From Fontibacter flavus (GTDB taxonomy: Bacteria > Bacteroidota > Bacteroidia > Cytophagales > Cyclobacteriaceae): a stretch of 8,335 nucleotides of DNA. Below, piece after piece: positions 1 through 5,808 of the stretch. Every line of letters starts with the position of its first letter. The stretch's first letter is position 1. The DNA lies in assembly GCF_042432905.1 (NCBI RefSeq), contig NZ_JBHLWI010000051.1, forward strand, positions 1-8,335, written 5' to 3'. Both the position numbers and the translations under genes were made by a program. The notes under the pieces are model-generated. The model worked only from the letters and a program-made list of their open reading frames with translations, was not told where the DNA came from and made no database searches.

Positions 1-2
1 TA

Positions 3-19
3 TGACCGGAACCCGGTCA
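3..19. repeat. GC-rich perfect inverted repeat at the left edge
   Basis: TGACCGG (3-9) and CCGGTCA (13-19) form a perfect 7-bp stem around a 3-base loop. They sit in a GC-rich patch (about 1-62) that stands out from the AT-rich DNA after it. The patch contains several runs of C/G such as CCCCCGGG. No gene in this patch can be supported, and it may be the edge of something lying left of the window. Function unknown. Confidence 0.45.
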
Positions 20-225
20 AAAACGCCCCCGGGACCCCAACAGCACCAGAAATAACCCCCGGTAAACTGTCAAATATTCTTTTATGCCGTAAACATACAT
101 TTTTTTGCTTTTCATGTCAAGCATCAGCACAAAAATATTTTAAACAAAACACATTTATTTATTTTTATAATACGTTTTTATAGGGGTGAAAAGTTTTTGA
201 AGAGGTAAAAAATTGGGGTATAAAC

Positions 226-253
226 AAAAAAAAGAGGCTTTTCAGCCTCTTTT
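226..253 (-). terminator. Rho-independent terminator, minus strand
   Basis: A perfect 10-bp stem (AAAAGAGGCT at 230-239 with AGCCTCTTTT at 244-253) closes a 4-base loop. The eight As at 226-233 become a U-tract on the minus strand, so the terminator acts on leftward transcription. The TGA stop of the small minus-strand reading frame (242-244) lies in the hairpin, which suggests the terminator belongs to that frame or to the gene it came from. Confidence 0.8.
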
Positions 254-361
254 AGATAGTTTTTCATTTTTAATTTTCTTGAGGTATTCTTTGACCAACC
301 TCAAACGCTGATTATCTCCCAAAACTTCTTGGGGAATAATCCTTTCCAAACTCCACTGCAT
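242..361 (-). CDS. Small hypothetical protein (39 aa), or the 3' remnant of a longer gene
   Basis: From ATG at 359-361 to TGA at 242-244 this reads a 39-residue basic, helix-prone peptide. It begins MQWSLERIIP and has a lysine-rich end (EYLKKIKNEKLSKRG). The frame stays open upstream of the ATG for 15 further codons to a TAG at 408-410, so it could be the tail of a truncated gene rather than a complete small one. The main reason to take it seriously is that it runs straight into a strong minus-strand terminator whose hairpin contains its stop codon, as expected of a real 3' end. The amphipathic pattern (LGDNQRLRLVKEYLKKI) looks protein-like rather than random. I do not recognise the family and assign no function. 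It is divergent from the aldehyde dehydrogenase at 513. Confidence 0.4.
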   Translation of the reverse strand: MQWSLERIIPQEVLGDNQRLRLVKEYLKKIKNEKLSKRG

Positions 362-404
362 ACTTACTTTTGATTATGGGTGTTATAAGCTATTAACGGA
401 TGAG

Positions 405-424
405 TGTCTAAAATAGTTTAGACA
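405..424. promoter_or_regulatory. 8-bp inverted repeat between divergent genes, possible operator
   Basis: TGTCTAAA (405-412) and TTTAGACA (417-424) are perfect inverted copies around the 4-base spacer ATAG. The repeat lies 88 bp upstream of the aldehyde dehydrogenase start and about 43 bp upstream of the small minus-strand ATG, in the only spacer the two share. It has no U-tract, so it is not a terminator. A two-fold symmetric site of this size is typical of a dimeric regulator's operator. No regulator gene is present in the window, so this is inference from symmetry and position. Confidence 0.35.
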
Positions 425-512
425 ACTCTACTACTCAATATTGAATATCTTTTCCTGCTTTCAAAATAAGTACTTAAATTAATCAACTGAATTCATTCAA
501 AAAATTTACCCC

Positions 513-1946
513 ATGGAATTTCAAACTTTAGAGAACATATCACCTGTCATTGACCAGATTTTTGAAGCCCAGCAAAAACAGGCAGTTAAAATGAGAAATA
601 GTTCCGCTTCTCATAGAAAGGCCTTGCTGAACAAAATGTTGGATTGGATCAAAACCAACAAGGAAGATATCAGAAGGGCGGTATATGCTGATTTCAAAAA
701 ACCGTATCCTGAAATTGACATCAGTGAAATATTTGTGGTCACCTCTGAAATCAAATATACCATCAAACATTTGGATGAGTGGATGAGGATAAAAAAGGTA
801 GGAACTCCTATGACGATGCTGGGCAGTAATGCTTACATACAGTATGAACCAAAAGGAACCGCACTTATCATTGCCCCTTGGAATTATCCCTTTAATTTGG
901 CATTAGGCCCATTAGTTTCAGCACTTGCGGCAGGTTGCACTGCCATTATCAAACCTTCGGAGATGACACCACATACCTCCGCCCTGATCAGGAGATTGGT
1001 GGAGGAAACCTATGACCAAAGCCAAGTGGCTGTTTTTGAAGGAGAAGTTGATGTGGCGCAAAAACTTTTAACCAAACCTTTTGATCATATTTTCTTTACT
1101 GGTAGTCCCGGCGTAGGAAAAATCATCATGAAAGCTGCAGCCGAACACCTCTCTTCTGTGACCTTGGAATTAGGCGGGAAATCACCAGCAGTAGTAGACG
1201 CCAAAGCTGATATCCAAGATGCTGCTGAGAAAATCATATACGGAAAATTCGTAAACTGTGGACAGACCTGCATCGCTCCAGATTATGTCCTGGTGCATAT
1301 TGCTGTAAAAGATGCCTTATTGGAAGCCCTTAAAAATGCTATCCATAAAATGTATGATCCTGCTGATAAGGGTGTAGAAAAATCTAAAGATTATGCAAGG
1401 ATAGTCAACCTCAAGCATCTTAAAAGAATCAAGCACCTGCTCGCCGATGCAGAGATCAAAGGAGCCCAGATATTTTTCGGCGGATACGTCAGCGAAGAAG
1501 ATAATTTCTTCGAACCTACAATTTTAACAGGCCTAAGTGAGGAAATGGAAATTATGCAAGAGGAAATTTTTGGGCCAATTCTTCCCATCATTACCTATGC
1601 GAATATGGAAGAGGCTATTCGTTACATCAACCTTAAGCCAAAGCCACTAGCTTTATATGGCTTTTCTAAAGACCAGTACATCATCAACCGCTTATTTACC
1701 GAGACTTCTTCAGGAGGAGCAGTAGCCAATGACTGCGTGCTGCATTTCCTCCACCATGAGTTGCCTTTTGGAGGTGTCAATAACAGTGGAATAGGAAAAG
1801 CTCATGGACATCATGGGTTTCTGGCATTTTCCAATGAGAAAGCAGTGCTGAAACAAAGGATAGGTTTGACAGCTTCTAAACCGTTATTCCCGCCCTATGG
1901 AATTGCAGGTAAAAAAATCATTGATAGCTTATTGAAGTGGTTTTAA
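513..1946 (+). CDS. NAD(P)-dependent aldehyde dehydrogenase, class 3-like
   Basis: Oxidises an aldehyde to the carboxylate with NAD(P)+, presumably in the cytoplasm. All landmarks of the superfamily are in order: APWNYP with oxyanion-hole Asn124, the cofactor-loop motif FTGSPGVG (195-202), the general-base Glu219 in LELGGKSP, the nucleophile Cys253 in NCGQTC, EIFGP (351-355) for cofactor ribose contact, and PFGG near 418-421. The short length (477 aa, with no N-terminal extension) and the C-terminal PPYG...KK tail fit the class 3/fatty-aldehyde branch (ALDH3, AlkH/YwdH/CalB-like) rather than the ~495-aa betaine or acetaldehyde enzymes. The substrate cannot be read from sequence; medium- or long-chain aliphatic or aromatic aldehydes are family precedent. 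The ATG at 513 gives the usual N-terminus; no strong Shine-Dalgarno precedes it, as is common in Bacteroidota. No terminator follows, so read-through into the peptidase gene is possible. The frame is intact. Confidence 0.93.
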   Translation: MEFQTLENISPVIDQIFEAQQKQAVKMRNSSASHRKALLNKMLDWIKTNKEDIRRAVYADFKKPYPEIDISEIFVVTSEIKYTIKHLDEWMRIKKVGTPMTMLGSNAYIQYEPKGTALIIAPWNYPFNLALGPLVSALAAGCTAIIKPSEMTPHTSALIRRLVEETYDQSQVAVFEGEVDVAQKLLTKPFDHIFFTGSPGVGKIIMKAAAEHLSSVTLELGGKSPAVVDAKADIQDAAEKIIYGKFVNCGQTCIAPDYVLVHIAVKDALLEALKNAIHKMYDPADKGVEKSKDYARIVNLKHLKRIKHLLADAEIKGAQIFFGGYVSEEDNFFEPTILTGLSEEMEIMQEEIFGPILPIITYANMEEAIRYINLKPKPLALYGFSKDQYIINRLFTETSSGGAVANDCVLHFLHHELPFGGVNNSGIGKAHGHHGFLAFSNEKAVLKQRIGLTASKPLFPPYGIAGKKIIDSLLKWF

Positions 1947-2031
1947 AAAATGACCTATTCAAAATTGGCTTTCTTTAATCAGTCTTCTTGATCTAAAAGA
2001 CAATCTACCCACCGAACTAATCAAGATATAC

Positions 2032-3168
2032 ATGCAATACAATCTGTTCTTATTTCTTGCTTTATGCCTTATATCCATGACCAATAAAACCAACGCCCAA
2101 CAAAGAGCAAGAGACTATGGCATATCTATAGGTGTATTACCAACAGGAGTTCTGAATGCCATCACGGATGTTGCCGGAGTGCAGGTAGGACATCTGACAA
2201 AGCTTGAAGGTGAGGATATCCGAACAGGCGTCACAGCCATCCTGCCACATTCAGGCAACTTGTTTCAGGAAAAAGTACCTGCAGCGGTATTTATCGGAAA
2301 TGGATTTGGGAAATTGGCTGGCACCACTCAGATTGAGGAATTGGGAAATATCGAAAGTCCTATCATTTTGACCAATACTTTAAGTGTTGCGGCAGGAATT
2401 CAGGGAGTGATCGAGTATACGCTTACTTTTCCAGGCAATGAACAGGTACAATCGGTCAATACTGTAGTAGGGGAAACCAATGATGGCTTCCTCAATGACA
2501 TCAGAGGACAGCATATTGATAAAGAGGATGTACTGAAAGCTATTCAGGCTGCTTCAGAAACACATGTTCAGGAAGGCAACGTAGGAGCAGGCACTGGAAC
2601 GGTTTGTTTTGGTTTTAAAGGTGGAATTGGCACCTCATCCAGAAAACTTCCTGCTTCTTTGGGAGGCTATACAGTAGGAGTATTGGTTCAAAGTAACTTT
2701 GGTGGCGTATTGCAAATTGATGGCGTCCCAATTGGTGTCGAATTGGAACAATATAGCTTCAAAAATCAAATTGAGTCCGCTGATGGATCCTGCATGATCA
2801 TTGTGGCAACGGATGCGCCAGTCAATGAACGAAACCTGAAGAGAATGGCTCAAAGAGCGATGATGGGTTTAGCGAAAACAGGGGGCATAGCCTCCAATGG
2901 ATCCGGTGATTATGTAATTGCTTTTTCAACAGACCCACAAAACAGAATCCCCCACTCTGGCAATGCACTGCAACTTAATGAGCACAAATACCTTCAAAAT
3001 GACGATATGAGTGCTCTTTTTTTGGCAACCATAGAAGCTACAGAAGAAGCCATTATCAATTCTCTTTTTGTTGCTGAAACAATGATCGGCAAATCAGGTA
3101 GACAGGTCAATGCCTTGCCAAAAGAAAAGGTAATTGAAATCATGAAACATTATAACCGAATCCAATAG
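2032..3168 (+). CDS. Exported P1 family (S58, DmpA/BapA-like) N-terminal-nucleophile aminopeptidase
   Basis: Related to DmpA (L-aminopeptidase/D-esterase) and the beta-peptidyl aminopeptidases. These precursors cleave themselves so that a serine becomes the N-terminal nucleophile of the beta chain. The expected cleavage site here is Gly252/Ser253 in ADGSCMIIVATDAP, almost the same position as Gly249/Ser250 of DmpA. Supporting motifs are GNVGAGTG (182-189), FKGGIGTSSR (195-204), Asn222 in VQSNFG and IDGVPIG (229-235). SNGSGD (288-293) places Ser291 and Asp293 where DmpA/BapA have a catalytic Ser and Glu. Residues 1-22 form a signal peptide (hydrophobic core LFLFLALCLISM, likely cut NA|QQ), so the enzyme should act in the periplasm or outside. 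The length of 378 aa is normal. It starts 85 bp after the aldehyde dehydrogenase on the same strand. Whether the substrate is ordinary, D- or beta-amino-acid peptides cannot be decided. Confidence 0.9.
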   Translation: MQYNLFLFLALCLISMTNKTNAQQRARDYGISIGVLPTGVLNAITDVAGVQVGHLTKLEGEDIRTGVTAILPHSGNLFQEKVPAAVFIGNGFGKLAGTTQIEELGNIESPIILTNTLSVAAGIQGVIEYTLTFPGNEQVQSVNTVVGETNDGFLNDIRGQHIDKEDVLKAIQAASETHVQEGNVGAGTGTVCFGFKGGIGTSSRKLPASLGGYTVGVLVQSNFGGVLQIDGVPIGVELEQYSFKNQIESADGSCMIIVATDAPVNERNLKRMAQRAMMGLAKTGGIASNGSGDYVIAFSTDPQNRIPHSGNALQLNEHKYLQNDDMSALFLATIEATEEAIINSLFVAETMIGKSGRQVNALPKEKVIEIMKHYNRIQ

Positions 3169-3180
3169 GCTTCTTCTCCT

Positions 3181-4710
3181 TTATAAATCTTCGATATTTT
3201 CCAAATAGAATTCTGCCTGCCTGAGAATCGCTTCCTTGTCTTTCATTTTTGACCAGGTTCGGTAAGCCATGCCAATTCTGGGGTTTTTGGCCAATTTATC
3301 TTCATTACGATGATAAAAGTGCCAGTATAGGCTGTTGAATGGACAGGCTTTCTCCCCAACTTTGAGGTTCTTTTTGTAATGGCAGCCTCCACAATAGTCA
3401 CTCATCTTATCTATATAATTGGCAGAAGAAACATAAGGCTTGGTACCCACTATTCCCCCATCGGCAAATTGACTCATTCCGCGGGTATTGGTAATCTCTA
3501 CCCATTCTATCGCATCTATATAAATTCCCAAATACCATTGATCGACTTCATCAGGATGAATTCCTGCCAATAAGGCAAAATTTCCAGTTACCATCAAGCG
3601 CTGAATATGGTGAGCATAGGCATGTTCCAAAGACTGACCTATGGCATGCCTCATACAACTCATCTTTGTCTTCCCATTCCAAAAATACCCTGGCAATTTC
3701 CGATCATGTCCAAAATAATTGAGTTGGCTGTAATCCGGCATTTTCGCCCAATATACACCCCTCATATACTCTCTCCAACCTACAATCTGACGGATAAAGC
3801 CTTCCACCTGTGCAATATTGATGCTGTCCTGATGAGCGTACCAGTACTTTTCCACTGTCTCGACAACTTCCAGTGGGGAAAGCATCTTGGTATTCAGACA
3901 AAAACTCAATCTGCTATGAAACAAAAAGGCATTGCCCGTGTACATGGCATCTTGATATTCCCCAAATCTGGGTAAAAGCTCCTTACAGAAATAGCCCAGC
4001 AGCTGTAATCCTTCCTCCCTATTGATAGGCCAAGGAAAATTTTGTGCATCTAAATTACCAATTGTTTGAACCTGACATTGATCAAGCATATTTTTCATTT
4101 CAGTCACATCCTTGCTAAGAGAGAATGGAGGCTTGATCAAAAGGGGATCTTTTAGCTTCTGACGGTTATCATGATCATAATTCCATTTCCCTGTTATTGG
4201 TCCATCCCCTTCCATCAAAATTCCATACTTCTTTCGCATCTCCCTATAAAAGGACTCCATCAAATAGGTCTTTTTCCCTTTAAAAAATTCAGCCAAAAAT
4301 GTCCTATCGGTCAAAAAGTGTTCCGTATCATACACCTGATAACTGATGTCCAGTTTTTCGCAAAACGCTTTCAATTGCTTGTCCAGTCGATATTCATCCG
4401 GCAACTGGTATTCAAAATGCTCAAATCCTTCAGAATGCAAAATCTTTTGCAGGTTACCAGTCAGGCTTTGGGTATTTTCTGAATGATCCAAAGCCCAATA
4501 AATGACTTGATGTCCTTCCTCCTGGAGTTCCCTTGAAAAAGTCCGCATAGCTAGGAAAAATCCCACTACTTTTTGGACATGATGGATCACATAGTCCGTT
4601 TCCTGTCTCATTTCCAACATCAGGTATTGGACCTCCGGACTTTTTTCATTGAACCAACTATGATGATGATTCAACTGATCTCCCAAAATCAATCTTAAAG
4701 TTTTTGCCAT
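3181..4710 (-). CDS. Iron-sulfur bacterial cryptochrome / (6-4) photolyase (PhrB/CryB-type)
   Basis: FAD-dependent, light-driven repair of (6-4) DNA photoproducts is the known activity of the best-studied members (Agrobacterium PhrB); some relatives, such as Rhodobacter CryB, act in light signalling. From the ATG at 4708-4710 the protein is 509 aa, the usual length. The N-terminus (MAKTLRLILGDQLN) is the antenna domain, which binds dimethyl-ribityllumazine in this family. The C-terminal half is the FAD domain. Four cysteines, Cys352, Cys440, Cys443 and Cys456 (in TKMSC, DYCGGC and EKACPF), match the 4Fe-4S ligands of PhrB with a constant offset of two. His367/His368 in AYAHHIQRLMVTGNFALL cover the active-site histidine, and Trp344, Trp392 and Tyr393 match the PhrB electron-transfer chain. 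A longer in-frame start (TTG at 4758) would translate a terminator hairpin and is unlikely. The gene converges on the peptidase with a 12-bp gap and no terminator between them. Confidence 0.92.
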   Translation of the reverse strand: MAKTLRLILGDQLNHHHSWFNEKSPEVQYLMLEMRQETDYVIHHVQKVVGFFLAMRTFSRELQEEGHQVIYWALDHSENTQSLTGNLQKILHSEGFEHFEYQLPDEYRLDKQLKAFCEKLDISYQVYDTEHFLTDRTFLAEFFKGKKTYLMESFYREMRKKYGILMEGDGPITGKWNYDHDNRQKLKDPLLIKPPFSLSKDVTEMKNMLDQCQVQTIGNLDAQNFPWPINREEGLQLLGYFCKELLPRFGEYQDAMYTGNAFLFHSRLSFCLNTKMLSPLEVVETVEKYWYAHQDSINIAQVEGFIRQIVGWREYMRGVYWAKMPDYSQLNYFGHDRKLPGYFWNGKTKMSCMRHAIGQSLEHAYAHHIQRLMVTGNFALLAGIHPDEVDQWYLGIYIDAIEWVEITNTRGMSQFADGGIVGTKPYVSSANYIDKMSDYCGGCHYKKNLKVGEKACPFNSLYWHFYHRNEDKLAKNPRIGMAYRTWSKMKDKEAILRQAEFYLENIEDL

Positions 4711-4741
4711 AAAAAAGGGATTATGAAACCATAATCCCTTT
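4711..4741 (-). terminator. Rho-independent terminator abutting the photolyase start codon
   Basis: A perfect 12-bp stem (AAAGGGATTATG at 4714-4725 with CATAATCCCTTT at 4730-4741) closes a 4-base loop. Leftward transcripts end it with six Us (4711-4716). It lies 35 bp after the PorP/SprF stop codon and should end the cargo-partner operon. The last U of the tract is immediately followed by the photolyase ATG (4710), so the element also occupies the whole ribosome-binding region of the next gene. Confidence 0.82.
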
Positions 4742-4759
4742 GAACCCTTATTGTTCAAA
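4739..4759 (-). repeat. Second small hairpin overlapping the base of the terminator
   Basis: TTTGAAC (4739-4745) and GTTCAAA (4753-4759) form a 7-bp stem with a 7-base loop. It shares 4739-4741 with the terminator stem, so the two hairpins cannot both be fully formed. Its loop on the transcript contains AAGG next to a G, which could also pair with the CCCTT of the terminator's 3' arm. It may be incidental, or part of a read-through control. Confidence 0.35.
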
Positions 4760-4776
4760 AAAAATTTATCGTCGGT

Positions 4777-5805
4777 TCAATATTTGAAACATGGCAGCAT
4801 ACTGGCTTTCCTACCTCTTTGATTATTGTCTCCGGCCATAAAAGATAATCTCATAGACACTTCATGTGCACCACCTGTATTCGCCTGTCCAATCTTGGAA
4901 AGGGTAAAATCATAACTGTAACCTATATCCAATCCATTTCCCAAGGAAACTCCCAATAAACCAATTAAAGATTCATTGTTTGGCAGGCCATTTCCTAAAG
5001 TCGGCAATCCCCTATACCAAATGCCTAAAACCAAAGGCTGAATATTTACCTGTGCTCCCAAATCCAATTGGTTAAATGGATCCTGGTGTTTATAATTAAA
5101 AGCCAACACCAACTCTCTCTGGTATTGTGTATTATTCATGTAATTACTGGCAAGGCCATTGGAAAGGTCAAACTTGATTCCTCCATGAGCTGAGAGCTTC
5201 ATTGGCCACCTGGAGATCTGATCATCTACATAGGAAACATTGGGCTGTGTAATGTGATGGGCAGAAATTCCCAACCAACCCCAGGAGTTGGTATATAACA
5301 TACCCAAATGATAGTCCACGTACCGATGTCTGGCGTCAGGACCGAACAATTCTCCACTCACTCCGCCCACAGCTCCAGTACCTTGGTCTATTTGACTTCC
5401 AAAAACCAAATTCTGCAGGTTAGCGTCCCTGGAAAAAAAGCTCGCCTGTCCACCAAATCTCAAAAAACTGTCAAATCCCAATTGTAACCTATATGAATAA
5501 GCTAAACCAACTTCAGAGGTATTCAGGCCGCTCATGGTTTCCCTCATGCCATTCGCAATCAGTCCTACGCCACTGTTGAGGTTGAAAAAATAATGATCGA
5601 CATAAGCTGAATATGCATTCAAAGAATGGTCCAAGCCTGGCCATTGGTTTCGGTAATTGACACCAAATCTAGTCATCTCGGATGCCCCGGCAAATGCAGG
5701 GTTTAGATAGATAGGCGCAGCATAAAATTGAGAGAACTGCATGTCCTGAGCACTTGTCAAGAATGTCAGCATCCACCCAAAAAACATTAAAATTAATCTC
5801 TTCAT
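4777..5805 (-). CDS. PorP/SprF family type IX secretion outer-membrane protein
   Basis: Predicted outer-membrane beta-barrel that partners a T9SS cargo. Residues 1-19 are a signal peptide (core LILMFFGWMLTFLTSA, cut A|QD). The mature protein opens with the family hallmark QFSQFYAAPIYLNPAFAGA (23-41), followed by FGVNYRNQWPGL. The rest is alternating, aromatic-rich beta-strand sequence ending in an amphipathic strand (GLDIGYSYDFTL ... GAHEVSMRLSF). The length of 342 aa is typical. The start codon is 3 bp after the stop of the SprB-repeat gene, which indicates one transcript and probably translational coupling. In Flavobacterium, SprF is needed for export of SprB, and type B (CHU_C) cargo proteins are commonly followed by such a gene, so this one is inferred to serve the neighbouring cargo. 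It should not be called porP or sprF itself, since genomes carry many paralogues. Confidence 0.92.
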   Translation of the reverse strand: MKRLILMFFGWMLTFLTSAQDMQFSQFYAAPIYLNPAFAGASEMTRFGVNYRNQWPGLDHSLNAYSAYVDHYFFNLNSGVGLIANGMRETMSGLNTSEVGLAYSYRLQLGFDSFLRFGGQASFFSRDANLQNLVFGSQIDQGTGAVGGVSGELFGPDARHRYVDYHLGMLYTNSWGWLGISAHHITQPNVSYVDDQISRWPMKLSAHGGIKFDLSNGLASNYMNNTQYQRELVLAFNYKHQDPFNQLDLGAQVNIQPLVLGIWYRGLPTLGNGLPNNESLIGLLGVSLGNGLDIGYSYDFTLSKIGQANTGGAHEVSMRLSFMAGDNNQRGRKASMLPCFKY

Positions 5806-5808
5806 AGC

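Noticed and set aside
17..115. A 32-codon minus-strand frame from ATG 115 (MKSKKMYVYG...) ending in the left hairpin
   Set aside because: No recognisable family and no promoter or terminator with a U-tract. It is half AT-rich spacer and half the GC-rich patch, so it looks like chance.
1..183. Plus-strand frame 1 stays open from the left edge to a TAG at 181-183
   Set aside because: The composition changes halfway and the AT-rich part translates to a Phe/Lys/Asn-rich string with no protein character. No homology is recognised.
446..453. TATCTTTT upstream of the aldehyde dehydrogenase as a -7 promoter box
   Set aside because: It misses the final G of TAnnTTTG and has no TTG at a proper distance upstream.
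3607..3975. Plus-strand 122-codon frame and other antisense frames inside the photolyase, SprB-repeat, aldehyde dehydrogenase and peptidase genes
   Set aside because: They are shadows of well-supported genes on the other strand or frame, with no independent protein signature.
4711..4758. In-frame TTG start adding 16 residues to the photolyase
   Set aside because: The extra codons are just the terminator hairpin and T-tract. The family's N-terminus begins at the MAKTLRLILGDQLN position.
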